Below the pieces are notes generated by a model. The model was not told the DNA's origin and did not search any database. It was given only the letters and a program-made list of their open reading frames with translations. A DNA stretch of 64,000 nucleotides from Stichopus chloronotus (Eukaryota; Echinodermata; Holothuroidea; Aspidochirotida; Stichopodidae): positions 26,180,037 to 26,244,036 of the forward strand of contig SFZH01000008.1 of assembly GCA_021234535.1 (NCBI GenBank). The letters are read 5' to 3'. Below are positions 46,129 through 58,214 of the stretch, one piece after another (the stretch's first letter is position 1; each line of letters opens with the position of its first letter). A program made the position numbers and the translations under genes.

Positions 46129-48350
46129 CAAGGGGCAGAGTGAATGCGGGAGAATGAATCATGGAGGGAGCTTATTGCAGTAAGTGCATAAGTTTTCATC
46201 CATGGCCAAGACATCCATCACCCCAAGGAATACTTGCAAACTTTTAAAACATACGGCAATTTATCCATATAACTTTTCATCTTTGCGTAGAGATACATGC
46301 TTTGCCGATTAATCCCTGAACCCGGCATGCAAGTCCAAGAACTCACCGAATAATCCATTAGGCCTATAGTAAATTTATCTAATGATATAGGGGACAAAAG
46401 TGCTATGAAAAGGAAAGACACAAAGAAAACAACATGATCAGAAACACATAAATGATCATCTGGCTTAACTGAAGGCCAATAAATTTTTGATCGTATTCTC
46501 CGAGGCTTGTACGTGGTGGTCAGCAACTTGAGTGTCCGGCCGTCAGCTGTTTGGCCATTGCGAACGTGAGCCATAGCTTCATCACAAAACTGAAAGGTTA
46601 TAGTACTCATTCCTGCAGTCTGGTCCATTCGAATCTATTCAATTTTTGTACTCCAACAAGGTAAGAGAAGAGAACCATTTTTATGTGAATGGGTTGATTT
46701 TCAAAATTCGAGTCGCCGGTGAAAATTGTTAGGAGTGCATAAGAGAGAACAGAATGTCAATGGAGGTCTAGTTTGTGGCGATAAGTTGACAAGACAGTTG
46801 GCACCATTCATAACCATTTCAAAACCACTTGAAACCATTCAATATCATTCTGGTAGAATGCGTTTTAGGCGAATGGTTGAAATGGAATTTCATCCTGATG
46901 GTATGACATATAGCCCCGGTCTGAGTTGGAGGTTTCAGTCTCCGTATTATGAAGAACACAGTTATATGCGTACTTTAGCGTTCGGAGCAGTGGCTTTTGA
47001 GGCGAGGTGTGATTGTACCAAACCGCAAGGTAAAGTACGCTAATTTCTACGGCCTCGAGCTAAAATGTAAGCAGCTAAGATACGGAAAATTTAGAGTGCC
47101 AAATAGTCAATGTGTCAGCCTTCGAATGGGTAGTACGTAGCTTTTTGAGAACTTCTACAAGGCTTCAGAAACGACATACTAGGCCTACCAGAGCCCTATA
47201 TACAGTACGGCTCTGCATGGTACTTTTGGAATTCGGGGTCTACAGTAAGTCGATGGGGCAATTAGTAGAGTTATCCTACCTCAAAATTGTATTCCGTTGT
47301 GATACAGTTGCTCTATTTTGGTCATTTTGGAGAACCGAAACGATACTCGATAACCGCGGTTCACGACATGTCCACCGTTGTTTAAAGATGATTCGCTGAG
47401 GATGAAAAATTTTCGTGTGTAGTGTGAGTTTACAAGTACATATAGTGTGAGTAAGCCCAATATGATAGACGAGAACGGACTCTCGAAAGTAAAGTTCATT
47501 TTTGGCTGTGTACGTGTTTCAGTTAAGGTATCTAGTTCCACGAAGTTGTAACGGACACACTCACGGTGCACAGGTCTAATTGTTACCTGTACTGTAGTGT
47601 GAATGTGTAAGTAATATAGGCCTGTGCAATGTTACCACACAAAAGATTCATATATTTGCCACGGGACTGATGTTTAGCCCTTAACTTTGTGAAGGTAGCC
47701 ATAATCGAGACATTTACTCTAGGTCTATTCTACGTATATAAACAGGGTAGGCTAATGTTGGACCCAAGTTTCACTTGTTTGTGATATTTTGTACTGTGAG
47801 TGCATGACACTATTCTTCACAATTAAAAAGTCATACATTGCAACTACGCAAATGGCCTCATGTTATGCTTTTGTGATTGATTTTTCGAAATTGTACAAGT
47901 TTCAGTTATTTTTCATGCTCATCTGCAAGAATTTTACCCTTTGATGTGCTGTGAACTCCAAATTTTCTTGATACCCCTGGACCCCCACATGGGTTCTACA
48001 GTACCCCTTGACCCCACTGGGCCCTAACTTGGGCATGCATGCATTGCATTTTCTTTATAGGGCTACACAAATGTCACCAGGAAATCAGTAGATTTTCTAT
48101 TGTGTTTGCAGGAAATTTAGCAAGGTTTCCCAACCCTGTGTGAGTTACGACTCGGCCAGATACTACATGTACATATACACATTACACTAGCAAAATAATT
48201 TGCACAGTAAAGGTGCTGGATCAATACATCACCCAGCACTTTATGCCTTGAAAAATATATGGCACAATGTGCATTCGTCAGACATAGTACCATATTTTCC
48301 CTTTTAGTTACGCTGAAAGTGGGACGTTTTATCGATGCTGTACATAACAT
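46129..48350. other. Spacer with unassigned open frames
   Basis: Three open frames of about 95-136 codons (46218-46628 minus; 46726-47043 plus; 47281-47571 minus) show no recognisable domain. The first begins MDQTAGMSTITFQFCDEAMA and then runs into a hydrophobic stretch; it might be an exon but has no clear splice sites. Around 46805-46915 the words accattca/gaatggttgaaatgg form loose inverted repeats. Confidence 0.35.
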
Positions 48351-48965
48351 ACTGTACTGTAACATACGTACTGTAACAAGGGCAAAGGAGGGCAAAAGCC
48401 CCATAAGATATGCCCTGTAACCCAGACCCCCCAAAAATCCTAAACAAACAAATATTCAACAAAGCCCAGCAAAATCAGAGTCTGGCACAGTCACTATAAA
48501 ACTTATCAATGTTACAGTACCTTTGAAACTATTTACTGAAGTGGAATTTACAACCCAATCAGGCAGACTATTCCACTCACTGACAACTCTAGTCTACTAT
48601 GTAGTATGAGAGAAGCTAAGCTTTTTCACATCAAGCCTAGAGAAGCATTTCACTAGCTTCTTACAATGACCACGAACACGGAAATTTAACCTCTTCAGTA
48701 AGTAATCACAATTAGACAGAGGATTCCTACCAGATAGGAATTTGAAAACCTGCAACATATCCCCCCTGATCCTTCTTACCTCAATAGTAGTAAGTCCCAG
48801 ACATTTAAGCTCATGATAAGGGAGATGACGTACATTGGGGATAAGCCGAGTGGCCCTCCTCTGAACCTGCTCTAAAAGAAACTTGTCCTTTTCATAATAG
48901 GGACTCCATGCCTGCACAGCATAGTCAAGATGCGGCCTAACCAACTGCTGATACAGATTTAACAC
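48351..48965 (-). pseudogene. LINE reverse-transcriptase 3' relic
   Basis: The minus-strand translation reads LYQQLVRPHLDYAVQAWSPY, LEQVQRRATRLIP, LGLTTIEVRRIRGDMLQVFK, and after two adjacent stop codons (48595-48600) continues in the same frame with RVVSEWNSLPDWVVNS and SVNSFK. This is the characteristic C-terminal region of Jockey/CR1/RTE-like non-LTR reverse transcriptases. The 5' part is absent, as expected for a 5'-truncated insertion. The 3' end fades into short 'tgttacagtacgta' repeats. Confidence 0.8.
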
Positions 48966-49517
48966 AATTTATCTTTACTAAAATTCCGCATGATCAATCC
49001 GAGCACCCACATGTACCGGTAACCTTTTTTTTTTCAGACTGATCCTCAGGTAATTCTTCCCATTAGCAGTGTTTCCATCAAGAATATTTCCATGTGGTCA
49101 AAAAAATCATTTTTTTCCCCTTCAGTTTCTATTCACCACATGCTCGTGTTTCCAGTCTTCTGGGGAGTTTGAAAAACCACAACTTGTCTCGTGTGCTCTG
49201 TACCAACTGATGGTGGTGCTCCACTTAAATACAGTAGTCCTGCCAGCATGCACAGTTTCACACCCCCTCCACCTCCAATACTGTATCTTTGAAGAACTCT
49301 GCTGATGAGAAGTTCTGAATTTGTGATGTAGATATATGTACAATTATACAAAAGACTTTCACTGCATGTGAATGTTAAAAACATCATCATACAGCTATGC
49401 TCTTTTGAGAAAACCAGGATGATTTGTCTTACAGTACTGTATCTGCTAGAACAATTACTTCTCCTGTCAAAAAGAGGACAATCATGATTCATTGGGATAG
49501 ATGGTAGCACTAATCAG
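48966..49517. other. Spacer between LINE relic and MITE
   Basis: AT-rich spacer with several tacagta words. No gene seen; open frames around 49069-49510 overlap in opposite strands and have no domain features. Confidence 0.4.
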
Positions 49518-49672
49518 CAGGGTTGTTTAATTTAAATCAAGCTGATTAAAATCATGATTTAAATCATAATTTTTATTAACTAAATCATGATCAATTTAAT
49601 TTGATTGAAATCGATTATTTGATTTAAATCATGATGTTTTTAAAAAAATAATTAAAACCTTCAACAACCCTG
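49518..49672. mobile_element. hAT-type MITE with 8-bp target duplication
   Basis: Ends are cagggttgtt and aacaaccctg. The interior is made of gatttaaatcatgattta-type palindromic words, giving a strong foldback. The flanking 8-mers are ctaatcag (49510-49517) and ctagtcag (49673-49680), an 8-bp duplication with one change, which is the hAT hallmark. No ORF. Confidence 0.8.
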
Positions 49673-49986
49673 CTAGTCAGGTATTGGGTAGCAAAAAGCC
49701 TGGAAGTTAATCTGGAGAATAAACTGGCTTTACAGTACGTATGCAAAAGTTGCAGAATGAAACACTGAATGAAAAGTTGTTGAATTTTTGTTTCTGTTCA
49801 TTACCAATTTGAGATACAGTACGACTTTCCAAAATTTCAAAATGTAAATATGATGATGCAGGGTACTGCACAGTGTTTTATTAGACCTACTGTGCAGTAC
49901 ACTGTATTACTTCTTACAGCTATTACCGGGTTTCACATTGAAAAGGGGTACAGTATCAATATTTGTGAAAGGAAAATACATGCTTC

Positions 49987-50131
49987 TGTTGTATTTGCAG
50001 GATGACAACAGGAGAGTCACCAAATAATGAGATGACAGTTGACTTAAGTTTACTGCTTTATTACGAGCATTTCAGCGCCGCAGCAACTCTCCAACGAGGG
50101 TGCACTTTCAATATCATTTCCATACATAACA
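49987..50131 (-). repeat. 3' LTR
   Basis: Runs from tgttgtatttgcagg to catacataaca. Matches 55577-55720 with about eight substitutions and a 1-nt indel. Preceded by the GCTTC target duplicate. Confidence 0.95.
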
Positions 50132-50142
50132 ACTCCCTCTTT
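50132..50142 (-). promoter_or_regulatory. Polypurine tract
   Basis: On the minus strand the element reads aaagagggagt immediately before the 3' LTR. This is the expected position for the plus-strand primer in reverse transcription. Confidence 0.7.
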
Positions 50143-50558
50143 AAGTTTGAAGCAGTTTCTTTTTTTAACATGAAAGTAGACATAAATAATGATTAACTTC
50201 GTAAATGTATACCTTGCTTGTTCAATACACTTAACATGAAAACACTTCCTTGAATATTCCAAACATTCAAACAGTTAAAAATGTATCAAATATGTTATAT
50301 GTAACAAGTAAAGCAAACTATTTGTACGTCACATAGTCTTTCATCCAAGCAGGCGATTTCCTCACCCTACTGGACCTTCTCTCATCCCTTTCACTGAGGT
50401 CACTAGGCCCTGGCTCTACCAATGGTTCATTACCATTTGCTTGTGGGTGTGCTTGTAGAGTACGTTCTGGGGCTACTTCATCCCCAGTTCATTCTCTCTC
50501 TATGCAGTAGTAGAGGGAATGACTTCAGTTCCTCCTGGGATTTCATTTCTTAAATCCT

Positions 50559-51530
50559 CTACTCCAATACTTTCTGTTCTAACTGCAGGGGTATACAGTA
50601 CTTCCGGATATGATCTAAATGTCTCCTAACAACTCGATGGTCCTCCAACTGGATTTCAAACATGGTGGGGCTGACAGCTGCTGTAACAATCCCTTTTAAC
50701 CATGTGGTGCCAGGTGCAAAGTTTTTGACCTGAACTCTGTCAGAAACTTGCACATTCCTACTTTTTGCCTTTTTGTTTTTCCTTTCTCCCATAGCAGTCT
50801 GATGACGCCTGACTTTCTGGGCCAAGTTGGGTCTGACTTGGTCAAGTCGACTTCTTATCTGGCGTCTGTACAGAAGTTCACTAGGGCTCTTCCCTGTGGT
50901 TGCCTGCTCAGGGGTAATTCCGTACCTAATGAGGAACTTCTGGAGCTTTTGTCCTAAATCTCCACCACCTAGTTTCTTAACTCCCCTTTTCACAGTCTGA
51001 ACTCCCCTCTCTGCGAGACCATTACTAGAAGGGTGTTTGGGCGCTGTCTGAATGTGCTCAACATTATCACTGGCTAAGAAATATGAAAACTCTTCAGACA
51101 CAAACTGTGTGCCATTATCACTGACTATTGATTCAGGTATACCATGAGTTGCAAATAACCTTGTCAAGGCAATTATAGTTGAGGCAGCAGTTGCCTTAGT
51201 AACACGAATTGCGTCTATCCACTTACTGTAGGCATCCACAACAATAAGTACATCTTGGTTCTGAACACAAGCAAAGTCAATGTGTAATCTAATCAAGGGC
51301 CCCTCTGGAATTTCCCAAGGGTGGATGGGTGCAGTCTGTTGCTGACTTTGATTTTCTTGGCAAACCTCACATTGATGACACTCTCTTTCCATGTCTTTGT
51401 CTATGACTGGCCACCAAATATACTGTAAGATCTAGCAAGTGCCTTCATTTTAACTATACCTGGGTGAGTGGCATGTAGTTCTGCAACCAATCTTGACCTT
51501 AATTGCTGGTCACTGGGGACTACCACTCTG
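50559..51530 (-). pseudogene. Integrase region of the Gypsy element
   Basis: The zinc-binding HHCC part starts near 51490 (HATHPGIVKMKALARS, then CHQCEVCQ) and is split by a frame change near 51410. The core is open from 51392 to 50559 (277 codons): first catalytic Asp in LHIDFA, second in IVSDNGTQF, Glu in SSNGLAERG, so the DDE triad is visible. A C-terminal part follows with basic and SH3-like segments (VQVKNFAPGTTWLKG, VVRRHLDHIRKY). Beyond its stop, ~400 bases of non-coding tail lead to the polypurine tract. Confidence 0.9.
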
Positions 51531-51626
51531 TGACCCCATAACAGGACTCCATCCTCAATACTTAACTCATCTTTTTTCCTAAGAAATGGTTTGAATTCAT
51601 CACCTAGATCTACAGGTACTCTTTGG

Positions 51627-53789
51627 CTACCCTGTCAAAATATATTGTCTAACCCTAGTTAGAACTGGGTCTTTGTCAGTTAGAACCTTAATTTCTTGTG
51701 ATTCCACTGGGCGATGTGCGATATCTTCCACTAACAACTTCACCTGGTCTCTGGACTCTGGGAATAGATCATCATATCCCCATCCTACCTCTTGATCACT
51801 GTTCATGGGCAGGCGGGATAGGGCGTCTGCATTTCCATGTGCAGTGTCCTTTTTGTGTACTATTTTGAACTGGTAGGCAGACGGCATTATTTGCCACCTA
51901 AGCATTCTTGCTGATGCCATTGGATTTATTGGTGTCTCACTCCGGAACAACCCAAGAAGGGGTTTATGATCAGTTACTATGGTGAATACCCTTGTAGGTA
52001 CTTGTGAAACTTCTTTAGACCAGATATCACTGACAACCCTTCCTTTTCGTACAGATCATAATTACATTCACTTTTTGACATCATTCTGGATGCAAATGCT
52101 ATTGGTCTTTCAGTGCCATCTGGCATAATATGACTTATAACAGCTCCAACACCATAAAAGCTAGCATCTGTTTGCAAAAGTATTGGTCTTGATGGATCAA
52201 AGTGTACGAATAAAGTATCACTATGCAACAATTTCTTAGATTCCTGAAAGGCTTTCTCCTGAGTAGGACCCCACTCAAACTTTGGATCAGGTTCATTTGA
52301 ACTCTTCCCTTTGGCCCTACAGTACTTTGCTTTCCTGAAGTACGAGATGAAAATTCCTTTTGCAACAGCTGGTTCAGGTGGACTAACTTTTGGGATAAAT
52401 TGAGTATAAATTTGCGATAATAACCCAGAAGTCCAAGGTATGCTTGTAATTCCTTTTGATGTTGAGGGCGGGGAGTTTGCTGGATATCCCCAAGCTTGTG
52501 CTCTAGAGGGCGCAATCCCTCTTTATCAAGCTGATGTCCCAAGTAAACGACTGAATCTTTGAAGAATTCACATTTGCTTTTCTTCAATTTCAGCCCATTT
52601 GCCTCAAGCCTCTCAAGAACCTTGTTTAGACAATCAAGATGTTCTTCGTTTTTTTTACCACTGACAATGATATCATTCAAATATGGCTTACACATTGGGA
52701 TATTCCCAAGAGAGATTCCATGGTCCTTTGAAAAATTGCAGACGGTAACCGTTTGTATTGGTACAATCCCCTATGCGTGCTTATGGTTGTGTACCTGCGG
52801 GCAGATTTATCCAATTCTATTTGGTAGTAGGCATGTGACATATCTAATTTTGTAAAATACTGCCCTCCCTGCAATTCTTGTAGTAAATCCTCCAGGGTGG
52901 GAATGGGGTAATGCTCCAACCTGAGCACTTTAGTTGCTGTAAGCTTATAATTCCCACAGATTCGTACTTTGCCATCTGGTTTTGGAACCACAACTATTGG
53001 GTATGCATAGTCTGAAAATGAGACCTGCTTTATGATCCCTTGACTTTCCAACTCTTTAAGACATTTATCTACCTTTTGACGCTTTGCATATGAGACAGGT
53101 GCTGCTTTAAGAAATATTGAATCTTCTCTGGTGGGGTGCACCTTAGCTTGATAACCCACCAATTTACCTGTAACAGTTGAGTCATAAACCTTTTCATGTT
53201 TTACCAGGATAGCTTCTAATTTTTCCTGGCATTCTTTGCTCACTGGCTCAGTCATGTGCACTTCACTTACAGAATGAGACTGCAAATTTTCATGAGAATC
53301 TGGAATATTCAACCCAATTCCAAACTCCTCCATTCAATTGCTTCCTAAAAGATTGGCTCCCTCTTGTACCACTAACATGGTCAAGGGCTTTGTTTGACCT
53401 TGCCAACTCACATTTACCCTTGCTTCACCAATAATTGGAACAGGGCTACTAATATATGTCTTCAGGTGCACATCAGACTTAGATAATTGACTCCCTGAAC
53501 TTATAGCTTTGTAACTATGCTTTGACATAAGTGACCAGGGGCTACCTGTGTCTACCTCAAACATGACCTGTCTTTTGTTAACTTGTAACTCAACATAGAA
53601 TGGTTGTTTTTTGTCCAACCTATTAACCTTATTGTCTTCTAAATGATTTAACTCTGACTCTGAGTCGCTGTCTGACAGCTCTGATGTGCTTGCATACTCA
53701 TTATTTGCCTGATCACGAGATTTTTGCTTATTGTATCTCTTTACGCTCTCACACTGAGACTTACAGTAGTGTGCCCCTTTATATGGCAC
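51627..53789 (-). pseudogene. Protease-RT-RNase H region of the Gypsy element
   Basis: Protease: VDTGSPWSLM (DTG active site) in the frame 53789-53334, ending at a TGA that is followed in the same frame by the RT frame (53333-52677), so one nonsense change separates them. RT: KVRICGNYK, LDMSHAYYQIEL and QYKRLP are visible, but the usual stretch after RLP (FGxSSAP) is deleted, and the frame then shifts. The catalytic YxDD box reads YLND in 52695-52135. RNase H (52231-51977, then 51950-51627) shows LLQTDAS, LYEKEGLSVI and the HGNADALSRLP connection, with frame changes near 52340 and 51990. Confidence 0.9.
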
Positions 53790-54495
53790 TTAAAACACTC
53801 TTGATCTTTGAAAGGACATTCTTTGGGCTTATGCTTCCCTGAGCCACACCTCCAGCATTGCAATCTACGTGGGGTTGACTCATAACCTTGCTCCGATTCT
53901 GAACTTTTGGCTTGGCTGTTTTGGGCTTCTCATGTACTTTATTTACACTTAGGGATGGTGCAGCCATTTTCTTTAATTTTTCTACATCCTTTTGCGCTGT
54001 TTCCATTGCAGTTGCTTTTTCAAATGCCTGTTTAAAATTAAGTGATGAGTCACTGAGCAGTCTATGCTGTATGCTGGTATCTTTTAATCCCACAACTAAC
54101 CTATCCCTTAACATGTTGTCAAGTTCCTGGAAATTGCAACCATCACTTAGCTGTCGGAGGTTTGCGACAAACTGTGAAATTGACTGCTCCTTGTTTTGAA
54201 AGCATGTGTAAAACAAGTACCTTTGCACTATTTCGCTTGGCTTTGGCATGTAATGGTTTTTTGAAACCTCTATGTGCCTGGCAAACGTTTTCTCTGTCGA
54301 TTTCTGGGGTTGTACTAAAGTTCTCAGGGTGTGATACCCTTTACTTCCCAAACTAGTAAGGAATACTGCTCTTTTCTTACCATCATCTGTTGTGCCATTA
54401 GATTCAAACCATGCTTGTAAGACCTCAGTCCATTCTCCGAATGGAGTAAATTTCTCAAATTGAGGCACTGAATCTACAGTGGTTGATGTAGCCAT
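53760..54495 (-). pseudogene. Gag of the Gypsy element
   Basis: A ~200-residue open frame starts MATSTTVDSVPQFEKFTPF and contains a retrotransposon gag-type helical region (FVANLRQLSDGCNF, RDRLVVGLKD). The zinc knuckle CWRCGSGKHKPKEC (C-x2-C-x4-H-x4-C) lies just downstream but in another frame, so a frameshift falls near 53885. A second, damaged knuckle-like CFKCHIKGH follows. Confidence 0.9.
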
Positions 54496-55552
54496 TTTGG
54501 GGCTTGTAATGGAACCACTGTCCTTTACTGTAGGACTATCATGGCTGAACTTATTCCAATTTGGTTACAACTGCCAAACTAGAAAACAAATAGTTTACAC
54601 TGGTACCTTACACACACTTGCATAGGCTATATGCTTCATGTATACAGGAGGACAACAAATATAAATGTACTGCACAGTATATGAAATGTATGATATAGGT
54701 ATGCAATGTGAATACCACTTGGACCAAAACCCTGGCTTGCACAGGCTTCCTCGGCATTAAGGAACAATGGTTGGGTTGGCAATGTAGTAAATGTTCTTGG
54801 CTTGGTTCATCAAACTCATAACAAGGCTATACTAGGCATTGGCTTTAGCTGGCGAAGTAACTTCCACTGAGACTGGCCTAAACTGAAGTTATACTGGCTG
54901 AGTTGATCCCTAGGCATTTGGCTAAAACATGGGCTCTGGTTGATACATAACAATAACATTCCAGTAAGACTGGCCTAGGCTATAACGTTACTGTTTGTTA
55001 AAATGTAGAATGGCTGGATTGATCAGTGTGCATCGGTGGCTTGTCATGATCCCCTATCAGATTCGGCTTGGTCTGTAGGACAACCCTTGGCTAGGCTATG
55101 ATGCAGTTATTAGAGGTCAATCTATCCTTCTGGGCTGGCACTAACCTACTTCAGGCAGATTATTCTTTCAGCTACTCTGCACTGGTAAGACTAACATCAC
55201 TCAGTAAGGGCTACTGATTGATGGCTGACTGGCATGAATAAGCATAACTTTTAGTTCACTTGGTCAAATTACTGGAACTGGCAAAACCACACAATGTCAG
55301 ATGGCGTTTACTTAGGCTGGAATCTGGTTGCTCGTGCATTGCCTAGCTTCAGTGACATTGCTAGGCTTATGAAGAATAACGTTGTTAGGCTGACAGCCTG
55401 ACAGTTACAGTTAGTCACTGTAATATTATGGTCTGTACAGTAGGCTACTACTTGCCATGGCATTATAGGCTAGCGGCATGATGGAGGGTTAGCCTTAAAC
55501 TAGGGTACTGCCGGTGGCTTAAAAATGATACTAACGGTGCAATAGATGAAAC
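54496..55552 (-). other. Untranslated leader of the Gypsy element
   Basis: About 1 kb between the primer-binding site and gag with no coding frame. It is rich in short words such as ggctaggc and ttggctt. An internal leader of this length is compatible with the family. Confidence 0.6.
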
Positions 55553-55570
55553 ATCCCGTCTTCATCGCCA
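55553..55570 (-). promoter_or_regulatory. Primer-binding site
   Basis: The plus strand reads atcccgtcttcatcgcca, the form of a tRNA 3' end finishing in CCA. The minus strand therefore starts tggcgatg six bases after the 5' LTR, as expected for tRNA priming. The tRNA species is not identified. Confidence 0.7.
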
Positions 55571-55576
55571 ATATTC

Positions 55577-55720
55577 TGTTGTATTTGCAGGATGACAACA
55601 GGAGAGTCACCAAATAATGAGATGACAGTTGACTAAAGTTTGCTACTTTATTACGAGCATTTCAGCACCGGAACAACTCTCCAACAAGGGCGCACTTTCA
55701 TATCATTTCCATACATAACA
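55577..55720 (-). repeat. 5' LTR
   Basis: Second LTR copy, tgttgtatttgcagg to atacataaca, followed by GCTTC (55721-55725). Confidence 0.95.
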
Positions 55721-55725
55721 GCTTC

Positions 55726-58061
55726 TAAAACAATGTCAGGCCATGTAAAATGCTCAAATAGTCCTTGAAATAAAGGTTAAGCAAACAAATGATATATAAA
55801 GATATATCATACAAATCGCTCTCTTGATGTTTATGATCTTTTGCAAAATGATAACATAAAGGTATATATAAAGTTCTCTCTTGATGTTGTAATCATGTTA
55901 CTTATGTTTCTTCATATTGCCTGTACAATTGCTAGTATATTCAATGGATTTTGATACAATTTTGGCTACAAGTTTTCAACATTTCTTACAATTAATACTG
56001 TATGTACTGTACAGCAATAGTCCCGAATGTCATTGTATTTTATTCTGGTTATTCAATTGTGCTGTATTGTTGGGTTTCCAACAGTAACCTACAGTAAAAC
56101 CAGGTAAGTATGAATTTGTGATGTGTTAAGTGCTCATAAGACTACCTGTAGGTGGCCTACTGTACACTACAGTAGCCACTTACAGTAATACAATTGAGTC
56201 CCTATCTATATGTAGGCTAAGATCCTGTTGTTAAAATATCTGAAGGCAAAAATACACCTTGTCCTTGGCAAAAGTCACAAGTGAGATAACAAGACAAAAG
56301 TTTGCCTCGAGGGCCATACAGTATGAGGTGATAATTTGGAAATTTTTTAAAGTTCCATTCATGTGAGTTCAAACTTCACACATTTACAGTCGTTAGGAAT
56401 TGTCCCTTTTTTAAAGTACTGTAAACAACAAACAGACGATATTTTTATAGAAATGAAAAAGGGGTTTTTACCACCTCCCCATCCTCTGGAAAAGGTCAGG
56501 AGCAAATCCTCCTTAATCTCCAACTGGCAGTACCTGATGACCATGAACAATCTACTGTAAAAGTATAGAACCCTACTGTAGCTTGTACCTACAGTACAGT
56601 AGCATGTTACAGACATGTGCAGTATGGTATACAGTAATTCTCACAAAGGACTGTCTACCATACAAAGGAATATTTCTGACAAATTTGAAATAATCTACGT
56701 TAGACTGATCACTTGTTACTGGACCTTGTTCCACTTCATGCACATGTTTTAGTTTTACCAATTGTATACAGTGCAGTAAATGCAATTGTTAATGCCAAGA
56801 GAATTGTAAGCTTGCTGGTGCTGTACAGTACAGCACATGGTGACACAAAGCTTGTCCATGAAAGCCTAAAATTTGCCTCCTTTTCCTGGACTTGAACAAG
56901 AACGAAACTAACGAAACCACACAAACTTCTCCGATGAGTGTTTCTAGCCAAGTGATGTGCGAATGTATTCTGCTACAGTATTGCACGTTTATACAGTACC
57001 AACAAAAAGCTACTCAAACAGCTACATACAAAATGGAAACAAACACAAAAGGATTGCACATACAGTAACCTTAATTCCACAATACAATTAACAGTGATGC
57101 AAGGCATGAGATTTCGTAGGTGTGGAATCTATGACAAAGCTCATGATAGATTGATAACCTTTTAAGTTATGAATATTTTGATATATATGCTGTATAAGTC
57201 TTTACTGTTACTGTACTGCAATGAACACATTGGCTGTCTGTAACAGTCAAAGAGAGTCTGATTATTTCAGGATGGTTTATGTGTTTCACACATTACTGCA
57301 AGGCACTGTACAGAACGTATACACCTTTTTGTCATATACCTGTTATCAGTGCTAGAAAGAATGTTGATTACCTTGGAAGGGAGTCTAACTTCACCACAGT
57401 TTTTCATAGTATTGCTGTACAAAAAAGGGTAACTCTCTTACATGTGCCAACAATTCCCTTCCAAATACACAGATTGTCTGGGAAGGTGCCTTTCAGCTTC
57501 CCAACTCTTCCACCTCTCTTTTTTGTCATTGGTCAGTGAAGTGGAGACACAGCAAGTGCTTTCCTATGTCTTTCTTCTTGCCATGCTCAATCACTACATG
57601 AAGACAGTGTGTCTTAGTGAAGTATAAAGTTTTGCTCCTAGTGCAACAGCATGTCAAGTCTTGAGAATTCATCATGTTTGGATAAATCCCAGCAAGAGTA
57701 CAGCAGTGTTTCATTGCTACGATTGAACTTTATCAAAACCACTTAAAGTTCCAAGGAGAAATGCAGTGCAAAGTTGGAGTGCAAAGTTGTGATTTTGACC
57801 ACATTGATGTTGTATTGTGCTGTAACTGTCGAAAGCAAGGAAAGCTGGCAGCACTTGGCATTTTTCACATGCCAGCAATGAAGCATACAGGTATATGTTA
57901 AACATGCTTCTGTTTACTGTAAATTATTGTGCTTCAATAACTGAACTGTGAACTGAACTGAAATCAGTCATGTTAAAACCTTCAGGATCCTGCATTTCTA
58001 TCATAAAGCTTTAACAGCACAGACATTCATATGTACAATACGGCATGAAGTTAATAGCCTG
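55726..58061. other. Spacer upstream of the coiled-coil gene
   Basis: No gene recognised. It is rich in tacagta/gtactgt words. Open frames near 56359-56616 and 57279-57539 lack domain features. The frame of exon 1 of the next gene is open back to a TGA at 57954, and acceptor-like sites (cttcag 57985, tttaacag 58016) exist, so exon 1 could have an upstream coding or leader exon not seen here. Confidence 0.4.
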
Positions 58062-58214
58062 ATGATGAGTGAGTACTCAAAGAGTTTGATGAGGGCTGGG
58101 CTTCACCCGGAGGATGGCGATAGGAACAATCTGAGACAACTTCTGAAATTGTACCAAGAGAAAGAAGAAGAGTTACAGAGGACAGAAAGCAATCAGAAGA
58201 GGGAACTGAAAGGG
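58062..58214 (+). CDS. Coiled-coil protein gene, exon 1 (visible start)
   Basis: This opens a plus-strand multi-exon gene whose concatenated exons encode a charged, Glu/Lys/Leu-rich coiled-coil protein. This exon gives 51 residues starting MMSEYSKSLMRAGLHPEDGD and continuing NNLRQLLKLYQEKEEELQR. It ends at a consensus donor gtaagt (58215) in phase 0. The spaced Leu/charged pattern, phase-compatible junctions and consistent splice sites across five exons make a real gene very likely. Resemblance of the later part to the N-terminal coiled-coil of the CTTNBP2/FILIP1 class is weak and only by impression. Probable cytoskeletal or scaffold role is inference. Confidence 0.8.

Larger units (their letters stand above)
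49987..55720 (-). mobile_element. Ty3/Gypsy LTR retrotransposon, complete but decayed
   Basis: A 5734-bp element lies in reverse orientation. It is bounded by ~145-bp LTRs that start TGTT and end AACA, and by identical 5-bp flanks GCTTC (49982-49986 and 55721-55725). Inside the 5' LTR (right end) is an 18-nt primer-binding site; inside the 3' LTR (left end) is a short polypurine tract. The coding order on the minus strand is gag, protease, reverse transcriptase, RNase H, integrase, and this domain order (integrase last) is the Ty3/Gypsy arrangement. Several frameshifts, an in-frame stop and a changed catalytic residue mean it cannot move by its own products. By eye the LTRs differ at about eight positions plus one indel, so the insertion is not recent. 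Confidence 0.95.

Noticed and set aside
46218..46628. 136-codon minus-strand open frame
   Set aside because: No recognised domain, no clear splice sites and a low-complexity hydrophobic middle. Kept only as a note beside the candidate exon at 43.3 kb.
46726..47043. 105-codon plus-strand open frame
   Set aside because: Encoded partly by loose inverted repeats of accattca/gaatggtt; no family resemblance.
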